From Eubacterium sp. CAG:248 (GTDB taxonomy: Bacteria; Bacillota; Clostridia; Lachnospirales; Lachnospiraceae), in contig FR886200.1 of the NCBI GenBank assembly GCA_000436475.1, forward strand, positions 1 to 18,537: a stretch of 18,537 bases of DNA, given 5' to 3'. Position 1 is the first letter of the stretch, and every line of letters starts with the position of its first letter. The position numbers and the translations under genes are program-made. Shown here one piece after another: positions 1 to 7,901 of the stretch. The notes beneath the pieces were generated by a model. That model ran no database searches. It saw nothing but the letters and a program-made list of their open reading frames with translations, and was not told the DNA's origin.

Positions 1-18
1 TCTGGCTCTCTTGCGCTC

Positions 19-27
19 ATTATATCA
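19..27 (-). promoter_or_regulatory. Extended -10 promoter element reading off the left edge
   Basis: Read on the minus strand this is TGATATAAT, a perfect TATAAT hexamer with the TG of an extended -10. No convincing -35 hexamer lies 16-18 bases upstream (that position is CGGCGA), so the call rests on the extended -10 alone. It lies just after the CvpA-family stop and points left, so it would drive a gene outside the window. Confidence 0.4.
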
Positions 28-53
28 TAATCCCACTACTTTCGCCGTGCAAG

Positions 54-66
54 TTCAAGAAAGTTT
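54..66. repeat. 13-base repeat TTCAAGAAAGTTT, copy 1
   Basis: This 13-mer recurs exactly at 2217-2229. Copy 1 sits between the CvpA-family stop codon and the candidate promoter at the left edge. Copy 2 overlaps the -35 element of the DUF5711 promoter. It may be a shared regulatory site or chance in AT-rich DNA. Confidence 0.3.
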
Positions 67-72
67 TGCTTT

Positions 73-816
73 CTACAGTATCATCTTGATTATTAGGTTG
101 TTGTTGTATACAAACTCAAGAAAACTGTTGGCATGTATCTGTGCAAGCAGATCCGCTGCCCATGAACTGTTTCCTGCTGCTGTAACAACAGCGAATGCAA
201 GCCATACTATTATAAGTCCCTCTATAAGACCTGCTGCCATACCACCTAATCTGTCTGCCTGATGTATGACTGGAAGTCTGCTTATAAGTCCTGTGACTGA
301 TGTAAGCAGCTTAAGTATGACGAATAATGCTATGAATACTATACAGTAGCTGACAGCATTCACTATAATACGTGTCATCTGTTCTGCAAATATTCTTGAG
401 GCAATATCTTTAAGTGTATGTGATGCCGAATCACCTATGGTTTTATCCAGTCCGCTGACTGCTGCCGCTGATATACTCTTTGTCAGACTCTCCGGAAGAT
501 TCATACGTTTGCTTATAGCCCCGACTTTTTCCTCAATATTATCTATATATGTTGTTATGCCTGACTCTATAAGCTCATTATCATCATTACCATAACTCTT
601 GCCATCTCTTGATACATTTTCATATATGCTTTTTTCTATCTTGTCATCCCATGTTGTATTGTTCCTTATGTATTCGCTAAGAACCGGTGATGCAACTGTT
701 GTGACTGCTATAGTTATTACCATAGCTGCAAGTGAAACTGCTATCCTTATAACACCCTTCCTCATTCCTGCTAATGCAAATATGCATAAAACTGCCAATA
801 CTGCTATTAATACCAT
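73..816 (-). CDS. CvpA-family integral membrane protein
   Basis: Likely a CvpA (colicin V production)-family membrane protein, a poorly understood family in which some members act in cell-envelope maintenance. About 247 residues. The N-terminus is two hydrophobic helices (about 1-16 and 22-45) joined by the short basic turn GMRKG typical of the family. A polar segment of about 100 residues follows, then two more helices (about 150-175 and 195-220), the last containing the Gly-rich stretch GGMAAGLIEG. An ATG exists at 825, but the only Shine-Dalgarno (GGAG) sits one base before it; the ATG at 816 has a 10-base spacing, so I prefer 816. It starts about 20 bases after the DUF5711 gene and almost certainly shares its transcript. 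The specific function is unknown. Confidence 0.8.
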   Translation of the reverse strand: MVLIAVLAVLCIFALAGMRKGVIRIAVSLAAMVITIAVTTVASPVLSEYIRNNTTWDDKIEKSIYENVSRDGKSYGNDDNELIESGITTYIDNIEEKVGAISKRMNLPESLTKSISAAAVSGLDKTIGDSASHTLKDIASRIFAEQMTRIIVNAVSYCIVFIALFVILKLLTSVTGLISRLPVIHQADRLGGMAAGLIEGLIIVWLAFAVVTAAGNSSWAADLLAQIHANSFLEFVYNNNLIIKMIL

Positions 817-836
817 ACTATCCATTCTCCGTTTCT

Positions 837-2144
837 TTACTTAAGCTTTATATTCTGTATATACTTTGCACTTATAAGCACATACTCACCTCTTGTACCT
901 ATCGGTATAACCTTGCTTGCCGGCATATCAAAGCTCATATTGGCTATATTTTTGCCACTCAGATTATATATAGACAATGCAGTTGAGTTATTCATAACAA
1001 CACTTTTCTTATCAAATGATATGTTCTCAACCTGTGTTCCAAACTCAGCCTCACATACCTTTCCACCTGATGTATTGTATACAAGCATTTTATAAAGTTC
1101 ACCTGACCCCGAGTTATCTACTATCACTCCTATATAATCCTCTGAGAAAAATACCCTGCTTATTGCACTGTCTATACTTATTTCTTTCTCAAGGCTTGGA
1201 TATTCTTTTATCTTATATATGCTGATAACATTCTCCCCTACCGCTACTGCTATGTTGTTACTTAAAAACTGTACATCTCCTACAAGTGTGTCATTGTAAT
1301 GATTGAAACCACCAACCACACGCTCTGTTTCATTCTGTCCGACTTCCGAGAAGTTGTAGAACACAACATTAGTCTTAATATCTTCACCACTCACATATAC
1401 ATATGATGCTATAAGCTTGGCTGCATCGTTGGATATACTCACATCAAGCGGATATCCATCACCTGACACTGTTGTTTTAATACTATATATCTTAGTACCT
1501 TCCTTAGAGTACATATTTATATAATTAGCCTCGTTGTCTTCAAGAACAGCCACCACAGCGCCGTTGGCAGCCACTTCTATCTGGGATATGACAAGTGAAG
1601 TATCTATCTTTCCAAGAAGTCCTGACTTGTTAAAAACATATACTGTATTTCCATTGATATCGCCTACAGCCACACATTCCTCACACATCTTTACCTGTGG
1701 CTTCTGCATGGAATATGTCTGGTTCCATATAGCCTTTCCCTTATCTGTATAGTATGATACACCATCATTGCTATACTTGATATATCCTCCCTGGTAGGCT
1801 ATATATTGTGAAGTTGCCGTATCTTCCCTGTTTATTGAACCAGTCACGCTGTAAGATGTATATGAATAACCATCTAAAAGATGCATAGCAAGCACAACTG
1901 CTCCTGCTATAAGTGCTATAACAAATACTATAAGCAGTCCCATCCTTATCCTGTGTCTTACTATTCTTTGTCTTATTTCCTCATAATCAGCTTCTTTAGT
2001 TACCGCTGCCTGTCCTATATTTCTGTCATCATAGTTATTTATATTATTTCCTATATTACTGTCTGCATTTAACTTAATTACTTTTCTTACAGGAGCCTTC
2101 TTATCTCCTGTGAACCTTGAACCACCTGATATTATGTCAGCCAT
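837..2144 (-). CDS. DUF5711-family membrane-anchored beta-propeller protein
   Basis: A 435-residue protein of the DUF5711 type found in Clostridia; molecular function unknown. Residues 1-67 are a polar, basic cytoplasmic tail. One transmembrane helix (about 68-90) follows, and the remaining ~340 residues should be outside the membrane. That part is built of repeated beta-strand blades in which a short aromatic strand is followed by a Gly/Ser turn, for example VYVFNKSG, INMYSKEG, ISIYKIKE, LVYNTSGG and LSIYNLSG. This pattern resembles WD40/PQQ-like propellers. The start is well supported by GAGG eight bases upstream of the ATG. It is the first gene of the operon with the CvpA-family gene. A role as an envelope scaffold or ligand-binding sensor is inference only. 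Confidence 0.8.
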   Translation of the reverse strand: MADIISGGSRFTGDKKAPVRKVIKLNADSNIGNNINNYDDRNIGQAAVTKEADYEEIRQRIVRHRIRMGLLIVFVIALIAGAVVLAMHLLDGYSYTSYSVTGSINREDTATSQYIAYQGGYIKYSNDGVSYYTDKGKAIWNQTYSMQKPQVKMCEECVAVGDINGNTVYVFNKSGLLGKIDTSLVISQIEVAANGAVVAVLEDNEANYINMYSKEGTKIYSIKTTVSGDGYPLDVSISNDAAKLIASYVYVSGEDIKTNVVFYNFSEVGQNETERVVGGFNHYNDTLVGDVQFLSNNIAVAVGENVISIYKIKEYPSLEKEISIDSAISRVFFSEDYIGVIVDNSGSGELYKMLVYNTSGGKVCEAEFGTQVENISFDKKSVVMNNSTALSIYNLSGKNIANMSFDMPASKVIPIGTRGEYVLISAKYIQNIKLK

Positions 2145-2193
2145 TATTTATCCCTCATTCTGCCATTTTCTGATATAGTTTAGTATCATTTTA

Positions 2194-2221
2194 ATTATAC
2201 ATAATACCCATAAATATTCAA
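2194..2221 (-). promoter_or_regulatory. Sigma-A-type promoter of the DUF5711-CvpA operon
   Basis: On the minus strand TTGAAT (2216-2221) and TATAAT (2194-2199) are separated by 16 bases, a near-consensus vegetative promoter. It lies about 50 bases upstream of the DUF5711 start, inside the 160-base gap after the LysM gene. The -35 overlaps the second copy of the 13-base repeat. Confidence 0.7.
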
Positions 2222-2229
2222 GAAAGTTT
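2217..2229. repeat. 13-base repeat TTCAAGAAAGTTT, copy 2
   Basis: Exact second copy of the 13-mer at 54-66. Here it overlaps and extends upstream of the -35 hexamer of the DUF5711 promoter, a position where a regulator could act. Confidence 0.3.
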
Positions 2230-2304
2230 GTCTTAATGTTACTATCATAACAGCTTGTTTTTCTATATTTATTGCCGCTCTTTATGGTTGTTTTTCAGTT
2301 TTAA

Positions 2305-3540
2305 TTATTCTGGCAGTTTTATCTGCTGTCCTATATACAACATATCTCTGTCATCAAGTCCGTTATACTGCATAACCTCCTGATATTTGGTTGTTGTCCC
2401 ATAATACCGCTTACATATACCCATAAGTGTATCACCCTGCTTTACTGTATACATGCTGTAACTGTCAGTCTTAACACTACTGACTGATGCATCTGTTTCT
2501 GATACCGCCTGTGTAGTTTCAGAGGCTGCATTATTATCTGACATAGTTTCCATCTCTGTTTTATCTGATGTACTGTTTTCCTCCAAAGGATACACATCTC
2601 CCGACAGCCTGTTTACCTTTATAGCGTCACCATCAACACTTATATCCCCGGATGCTTCGGCATCATGAACATCCTTGTCATCTCCATCCTGTCCACCACG
2701 TTCATTTCCTTCAAGCTGATTCATAAGATTATCAACCGACTGATTCAGCCTTTTCATTTTCTCGTAGTTATTCATAAGATTAATCCCTATCACTATTATG
2801 ACAACTACAAGGAACGCACTTACACCATACATAAAGCTGCCACTTTTTCTTTGTTCCTTTAGTTCTTCCTTTTCACGTATCACATTTCGTATATTCCTTA
2901 TAACCCGGTCATCTGATGCATCCTCACACGATTTTTTTTCGCTTCGTTCAAGCATATATTCCTGCATCTCGTAGTTACGCTCATAAAAACATACATATCC
3001 TTTCTGTCTTTTTAATGTTCCATTCTCATACAGATAAAAATGCTCTTCTTTTTCTACCGTATCAACAAGATACAGTGTCTTCATATTCCCTGCAAAATTA
3101 TCAAGATGCAGTTTTTTAAGTCTTGCCATGCGTTCATCCGTCACCTCTGGCATTACTGCAAACCATCCTACTACTGAAAGATCCGGGAAATATTTTTCCG
3201 TATCTGAATATATTTTATTCCATATATTTTCATTGAAATATATACCTGTATCCGATGTATCACCTAATGCTGCCTTTATAACACCTTTTACAAATACGCA
3301 CCTTTCATTTCCTTCTTTGGCAAGCTCGCCTAAAAGAACACCAGCCTGTTCTTCCTGAGGACTGTTATATGCAATAGAGTTAATATATGTAAACGCGTAA
3401 TCCTCTATGTATATCTTCTTATCTGAGCTGACATCACCTATCTGCTTGATATTCTTAGGTCTTCTTATACATGTGTTATTATCTTTAGGATTCTCTTCTG
3501 ATTTATCTGAATCATCTTTGTTACATATTATCTCTATCAT
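2305..3540 (-). CDS. MPN/JAB-like domain, transmembrane helix and LysM protein
   Basis: A 411-residue membrane protein with three parts. Residues about 42-190 resemble the MPN (JAB1/Mov34) fold: the opening EEQAGVLLGEL, a central VVGWF strand and a later strand TLYLVD occur in the expected order. The metal-binding His-x-His of active JAMM proteases should follow the GW; here the sequence is GWFAVMPE, and the downstream Ser/Asp pair is not evident, so it is probably a non-catalytic domain. A single transmembrane helix lies at about 236-256, then a coiled-coil and an acidic low-complexity linker, then a C-terminal LysM domain (about 364-411, YTVKQGDTL to IKLP) that should bind peptidoglycan outside. 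An ATG at 3552 overlaps the Shine-Dalgarno; the ATG at 3540 has GGAGG at 5 bases and is preferred. The MPN call is a fold-level inference from pattern. Confidence 0.7.
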   Translation of the reverse strand: MIEIICNKDDSDKSEENPKDNNTCIRRPKNIKQIGDVSSDKKIYIEDYAFTYINSIAYNSPQEEQAGVLLGELAKEGNERCVFVKGVIKAALGDTSDTGIYFNENIWNKIYSDTEKYFPDLSVVGWFAVMPEVTDERMARLKKLHLDNFAGNMKTLYLVDTVEKEEHFYLYENGTLKRQKGYVCFYERNYEMQEYMLERSEKKSCEDASDDRVIRNIRNVIREKEELKEQRKSGSFMYGVSAFLVVVIIVIGINLMNNYEKMKRLNQSVDNLMNQLEGNERGGQDGDDKDVHDAEASGDISVDGDAIKVNRLSGDVYPLEENSTSDKTEMETMSDNNAASETTQAVSETDASVSSVKTDSYSMYTVKQGDTLMGICKRYYGTTTKYQEVMQYNGLDDRDMLYIGQQIKLPE

Positions 3541-3611
3541 ATCCTCCTCCATTCTGCTTTTACATATAAGTCACACTTGTAACATATCCTAAGCATCATT
3601 TATATTAAACT

Positions 3612-3641
3612 GTCAGGATATAAAAGCATTTTGCTCCTGAC
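3612..3641. other. Inverted repeat in the yyaC/LysM divergent intergenic region
   Basis: GTCAGGA (3612-3618) pairs perfectly with TCCTGAC (3635-3641). A nested AGCA-TTT-TGCT hairpin (3625-3635) sits in the loop and competes for one base. There is no T-run, so it is not a standard terminator. In a minus-strand transcript it would form about 70-100 bases upstream of the LysM gene start. The rest of the 3541-3831 gap is AT-rich, with no gene I can support. Confidence 0.4.
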
Positions 3642-3754
3642 TGATGTATCCACCCCATCTAAACAGGGATGTCCACTTATAATGCTTGAATAATATCATT
3701 AAACAGTTGTGAATTTTATCAGAAAATGTCGGAGAAAATATATTTTTAAATATA

Positions 3755-3782
3755 GGAATATTTTTTATGATTTTGAATAAAA
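3755..3782 (+). promoter_or_regulatory. Candidate forespore (sigma-G-like) promoter of yyaC
   Basis: GGAATA (3755-3760) and AATAAAA (3776-3782) are 15 bases apart. They match a Bacillus sigma-G-style pattern (TGMATA, 15 bases, CATAMTA) at about five positions in each box. Because the surrounding DNA is extremely AT-rich the match may be accidental. It would give a leader of roughly 40 bases. Confidence 0.25.
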
Positions 3783-3831
3783 TGATTATGTTTATGATTG
3801 ATAAATTTATTATTATGAAATGAGGATTATT

Positions 3832-4365
3832 ATGCACTATTATTACGATTCTACCAGTAACGATGCAGCTTTGCTATTAAGTGAAAAGCTAAAGTACATA
3901 ATAAAGACTTCTAAAGATTCCCGGCAGGAAACTATCATTCTATGTGTAGGAAGTGACCGTTCCACGGGTGACAGCCTTGGACCTATAGTAGGGTACAAGC
4001 TTAAAAAACATATGCAGTGTAACTTCTATGTCTATGGCGACCTTACGCATCCTGTCCATGCCGCCAATCTGTCAAAATATATTGAATGCATCAACCAGAC
4101 ATTCATCAACCCTTATATTATTGCGGTTGATGCATCACTAGGACGCAAAGACCATGTTGGACTTATAACTCTTGGAGCTGGTCCGCTACGGCCAGGTCTT
4201 GGAGTTAAAAAAAAGCTGCCTGAGGTGGGAAATGTCCACATCACTGGTATCGTAAACGAATCCAGTAATGAAAGCCACTCCACACTCCAGACAACCCGTC
4301 TATGTGTTATTATGCAGATTGCAGATGTCATTACAAGTGCATTCGGAATGCTTCAATCAGATTAA
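3832..4365 (+). CDS. yyaC: YyaC (DUF1256) putative sporulation protein, GPR-like
   Basis: A 177-residue member of the YyaC/DUF1256 family, distantly related to the germination protease GPR that degrades small acid-soluble spore proteins. The fold markers are clear: VGSDRSTGDSLGP (about 39-51), DLTHPVHA (70-77), VDASLG (99-104) and GPLRPG (117-122). Family members are annotated as putative spore proteases, but activity is not well established. An upstream in-frame ATG at 3820 overlaps the Shine-Dalgarno TGAGGA; the ATG at 3832 lies five bases after it and is the better start. It is transcribed alone on plus, divergent from the MPN-LysM gene. Its stop is 4 bases from the convergent end of the coiled-coil gene, with no terminator hairpin between. 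Its presence implies the organism forms spores. Confidence 0.9.
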   Translation: MHYYYDSTSNDAALLLSEKLKYIIKTSKDSRQETIILCVGSDRSTGDSLGPIVGYKLKKHMQCNFYVYGDLTHPVHAANLSKYIECINQTFINPYIIAVDASLGRKDHVGLITLGAGPLRPGLGVKKKLPEVGNVHITGIVNESSNESHSTLQTTRLCVIMQIADVITSAFGMLQSD

Positions 4366-4369
4366 TCTC

Positions 4370-5461
4370 TTAATGCTGGTTTTTATATTCCGCTATTGCC
4401 TGTGCTATCGTTGTACAGGCTCCACTCTTCATGATATTACAAAGCTCCGCAAGCTTTTCTTTATCTACAAACTCCTTGCCAATATAAGCTTCATAATTGG
4501 ATGATATATATATACGCTGCTGCTTTACAAGATCATCAAGCTTTGTATATTCATCCTTTTTCTTAGTAAGCTCCCTGTTCATAAGCTCAAGCTTATCAAC
4601 ATATCTGCCTTGTATTTCCTCAAGAATGTCAGGTTTTACTGTCTCTTCAAACTCCTTAAGAGCCCCCTGTTTTTCATTCTCTGTTTTTTCTATGCTGTCA
4701 TGAAGATCATTAATCTTATGATCAAAGCTTTCAAGACCATATATTGCATCATTATCGTCCTTCTTTATAGAATGACGAATTTTCTTAATGATCTTTTTGT
4801 TGTTCCTTATTCTGTACTTAGTATCCCTTGCCGCTATTATAGTATTGTAATGCGGCATAATAAGATTAATGTATACACATCTGCTTATGATAAGAAAAAG
4901 TAAAGCAATCACTGCTGTATAAACAACGGGAACCCATACTGGTACAAACGGAAGCACATAAAGTACCGCCGGAATACCACCACACATTATAAGCATGAAA
5001 AGTATATATACCAATACATCCTTTAGCTTTCTTGACAAAAACAATGCAAGGAAAAATGTATTATTCGTAATCTTTGAAATATTTTCCTGTATAAAGGCTC
5101 GCTCTATCTGTGATGCAAGTTCTTTATTCTCCTGCCTTAAGGAAGCTGTTTCTGTCTGGATACGCTCCTTCATTCCCTGCTGCTTTGCTTTATCTCTGTC
5201 TGCCTGCACCTGCTTTATCTTATCTTTATCGCAGTCTATCACCTTATCATATCCTGCACAGATAGCATCAGTACTTTCCTTAATTCTGGCTGATATTTCA
5301 TCCTGCATAGCTTTAGAAGTACTATCAGTCTCTTTTGTTATATCCTTAATGCTCGCAGATATGTATTCAAGTCTTTCCTGATTTTCTTCATATTCATTAA
5401 TATCTGATAAAATCTGCTCTAAAACACTCTGGTCTGCACTTAATATATTCTGTTCTGCCAT
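4370..5461 (-). CDS. Two-helix membrane protein with long coiled coils, unknown function
   Basis: I do not recognise a named family. The 363 residues form a symmetric layout: a charged, helical, heptad-like arm (about 10-125), two adjacent transmembrane helices (about 148-170 and 174-197) joined by a very short Pro/Val turn, then a second long charged helical arm (about 205-312). Both arms should lie on the cytoplasmic side. The last 30 residues (LAELCNIMKSGACTTIAQAIAEY) resemble a short tail seen at the end of various Firmicutes coiled-coil proteins, usually of the form SGRADTLKEAINLYE. The start is supported by AGGAG eight to nine bases upstream. It begins 67 bases after the hydratase stop with no terminator between, so cotranscription is possible. 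A structural or scaffolding role is only a guess. Confidence 0.7.
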   Translation of the reverse strand: MAEQNILSADQSVLEQILSDINEYEENQERLEYISASIKDITKETDSTSKAMQDEISARIKESTDAICAGYDKVIDCDKDKIKQVQADRDKAKQQGMKERIQTETASLRQENKELASQIERAFIQENISKITNNTFFLALFLSRKLKDVLVYILFMLIMCGGIPAVLYVLPFVPVWVPVVYTAVIALLFLIISRCVYINLIMPHYNTIIAARDTKYRIRNNKKIIKKIRHSIKKDDNDAIYGLESFDHKINDLHDSIEKTENEKQGALKEFEETVKPDILEEIQGRYVDKLELMNRELTKKKDEYTKLDDLVKQQRIYISSNYEAYIGKEFVDKEKLAELCNIMKSGACTTIAQAIAEYKNQH

Positions 5462-5528
5462 TGTCTACTCCTATGTTATCCTGATATATATAATCTCAGA
5501 ATACAGACATCATAAAACCGTTTATTAC

Positions 5529-7814
5529 TTAATTGTTTCTATAGTAGTTAATAAGGCATCCATCAAGAATAATCTGACGTTCATCATCTGTAAGTTCATC
5601 CATCTTAAGTGTGAATTCCTTCATGTCCTTGTTAACAACATATGCTTTCATAGATGTTGCCTTATTCTTAACTGCCTCTGTTATCTGAGGTATGAATATA
5701 TAATCACCGTTAGCAAAAGGAAGTTCTCCCTTATCTACTATAAATGGAAGCATGCCCCAGTTAATAAGATTAGAACGATATCTCTTAGTTGCATATTCAT
5801 TAGCTATATTAGCCCATCCACCAAGCACCTTCTGACATGAAGCTGCCTGCTCTCTGGCTGAACCATCACCTGGCTTAACTGCGAATATTGTGCTTCCAAC
5901 ACCAACATTTTCTTTGCTTACATCATAAGTTTCTTTAATCTTATGCATAATATCTCTTAACTCTGGAAGTGCTTCTCCCATACATTCTCCAGCTTCTCTT
6001 GCCTTTTCTGCCTTCTGTACTTCCTTTGCACGTCCAACATAAGCTGGATCCTTTCTTGAAAGTGCGAACTCTGCAAGTCCTAAAGGATTAGAACGGAATG
6101 ATGATGTTTCACCTGAAGGTATCAGCTCATCTGTTGTTGTTACAGGATCATGTATCTCTGAAACAACCTTTATTATAAGATTCTCTGGAAGTGCTACCAT
6201 CTCTGGCCAATCCTTGATATTAGGTCCAAACTGGATTTCCTGGTCAGGATCTGCTACTCCCTTGCTGTCAAATACTCTGTTGGCATATATGTTACTGTCA
6301 AAATGATATGTTGGGCCTGTAAACTCAACATCACAATCTGTAGCTGCTGTAAGGAAGCCCTTGTTAGCTGCTGTAGCTGCGATAGATCTTGCATCCATAA
6401 GTGCAACTGATGATATCTGACCGTTCTGTAACTTAGAACCTTCTCTGTTAGGGAAGTTTCTTGTTGAATGTCTGATTGAAAATGCATTGTTAGCAGGTGT
6501 GTCACCAGCACCGAAGCAAGGTCCGCAGAATGCTGTTTTTACTATAGCACCTGTTTCCATAAGGTCTGCAAGTCTTCCGTTTCTTGCAAGCTCCATATAT
6601 ATAGGTGTACTTGCAGGATATACGCTTAATGTGAATTCATCAGCACCGATAGAGTGTCCTCTTAATATATCAGCAGCTGCACATATATTCTCGAATCCAC
6701 CACCTGCACATCCAGCGATGATACCCTGGTCTACATATAACTTACCATCTTTAATCTTGTTAGTAAGCTTAAAGTCTACCTGTCCGTCAAGACTTACAAG
6801 TGCCTTCTTTTCTACATCATGAAGAATATCAACAAGGTTTGCATTGAGTTCATCAATAGTATATGTGTTACTTGGATGGAATGGCATAGCTATCATAGGC
6901 TTAATCTTACTAAGGTCAACGTATACAACGCCGTCATAGTAAGCAACGCTGCCTGGATTCAGTTCTTTATAGCTTTCACTTCTTCCATGGATATCATAGA
7001 ATTCCTTAACCTTGTCATCTGTTCTCCAGATAGATGAAAGACATGTAGTTTCTGTTGTCATAACATCTACGCCGATTCTAAAGTCAGCACTTAAGCTTGA
7101 AACACCTGGTCCTACGAACTCCATAACCTTATTCTTAACATAACCGTTGGCAAATACTTCACCGATAATGGCAAGTGCCACGTCCTGAGGACCTACACCC
7201 TTCATAGGTTCTCCTGTCATATATATAGCAACTACACCAGGCATATTGATATCATATGTCTTATTAAGAAGCTGCTTTACAAGCTCAGGTCCACCCTCAC
7301 CCATAGCCATAGTACCAAGTGCACCATAACGTGTGTGGCTGTCTGAACCAAGAATCATCTTTCCACCCTCAGCAAGCATCTCTCTTGCAAACTGATGAAT
7401 AACTGCCTGATGAGGTGGCACATAGATTCCACCATACTTCTTGGCGCATGTAAGTCCAAACATATGGTCATCCTCATTGATAGTTCCACCTACAGCACAC
7501 AGGCTGTTATGACAGTTTGTAAGTACATAAGGAATAGGGAACTTTTCAAGTCCTGAAGCTCTTGCTGTCTGTATAATACCTACAAATGTAATATCATGGG
7601 AAGTCATCTTATCAAACTTAATCTTAAGCTTATCCATATTGCCAGAAGTATTATGCTTATCTAATATGCCATAAGCTATAGTATTCTTAGCTGCTTCTTC
7701 CTTAGTTATGTTCTTACCTGTCTTTGCAGCGACCTCCTGTGCTGCTGTCTGGCTATCCTCAATAACCTCTGTTCCGTTAATGAGATATGCTCCACCTTTG
7801 CTTAACTTAATCAT
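5529..7814 (-). CDS. Aconitase-superfamily hydratase (probable aconitate hydratase or relative)
   Basis: A 761-residue single-chain member of the aconitase superfamily, cytosolic, expected to carry a [4Fe-4S] cluster and to dehydrate/rehydrate a hydroxy-acid. All three cluster cysteines are visible: Cys369 in IAGCAGG, and Cys430 and Cys433 in FCGPCFG. The catalytic GSDSHT (156-161), the RNF-xx-R segment (452-457) and the swivel-domain GDGSAREQ (649-656) followed by RSNL (680-683) are present. Several positions differ from classical aconitases: GCAGGGF replaces GSCTNS, and SAR replaces SSR. The substrate may therefore be citrate/isocitrate or a related acid. A GTG-started extension to 7889 exists, but the ATG at 7814 is preceded by AAGGAAAAG and begins with family-like sequence. 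It follows the HIT gene by about 87 bases, probably in one operon. No citrate synthase or isocitrate dehydrogenase gene is nearby. Confidence 0.85.
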   Translation of the reverse strand: MIKLSKGGAYLINGTEVIEDSQTAAQEVAAKTGKNITKEEAAKNTIAYGILDKHNTSGNMDKLKIKFDKMTSHDITFVGIIQTARASGLEKFPIPYVLTNCHNSLCAVGGTINEDDHMFGLTCAKKYGGIYVPPHQAVIHQFAREMLAEGGKMILGSDSHTRYGALGTMAMGEGGPELVKQLLNKTYDINMPGVVAIYMTGEPMKGVGPQDVALAIIGEVFANGYVKNKVMEFVGPGVSSLSADFRIGVDVMTTETTCLSSIWRTDDKVKEFYDIHGRSESYKELNPGSVAYYDGVVYVDLSKIKPMIAMPFHPSNTYTIDELNANLVDILHDVEKKALVSLDGQVDFKLTNKIKDGKLYVDQGIIAGCAGGGFENICAAADILRGHSIGADEFTLSVYPASTPIYMELARNGRLADLMETGAIVKTAFCGPCFGAGDTPANNAFSIRHSTRNFPNREGSKLQNGQISSVALMDARSIAATAANKGFLTAATDCDVEFTGPTYHFDSNIYANRVFDSKGVADPDQEIQFGPNIKDWPEMVALPENLIIKVVSEIHDPVTTTDELIPSGETSSFRSNPLGLAEFALSRKDPAYVGRAKEVQKAEKAREAGECMGEALPELRDIMHKIKETYDVSKENVGVGSTIFAVKPGDGSAREQAASCQKVLGGWANIANEYATKRYRSNLINWGMLPFIVDKGELPFANGDYIFIPQITEAVKNKATSMKAYVVNKDMKEFTLKMDELTDDERQIILDGCLINYYRNN

Positions 7815-7901
7815 TACAAACTCTTTTCCTTTCCCGTTTTTATAATGTGATTTCTGGTACATCGTTTCGTAAATAACTATACCAATCACGTTAGTATTCT
7901 G

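Noticed and set aside
3613..3641. Intrinsic terminator at the 3612-3641 hairpin
   Set aside because: No T-run on either side and no gene ending next to it.
3613..3837. Minus-strand open frame of 74 codons in the yyaC/LysM gap
   Set aside because: Low-complexity Ile/Asn/Phe sequence in AT-rich DNA, no Shine-Dalgarno, and it covers the yyaC promoter and start.
4360..4369. AGATTAATCT palindrome between yyaC and the coiled-coil gene as a terminator
   Set aside because: A five-base AT-rich half-site with no loop and no T-run; too weak for a terminator.
7815..7889. 25-residue N-terminal extension of the hydratase
   Set aside because: GTG start without Shine-Dalgarno and non-conserved sequence; the ATG at 7814 has a purine-rich site.
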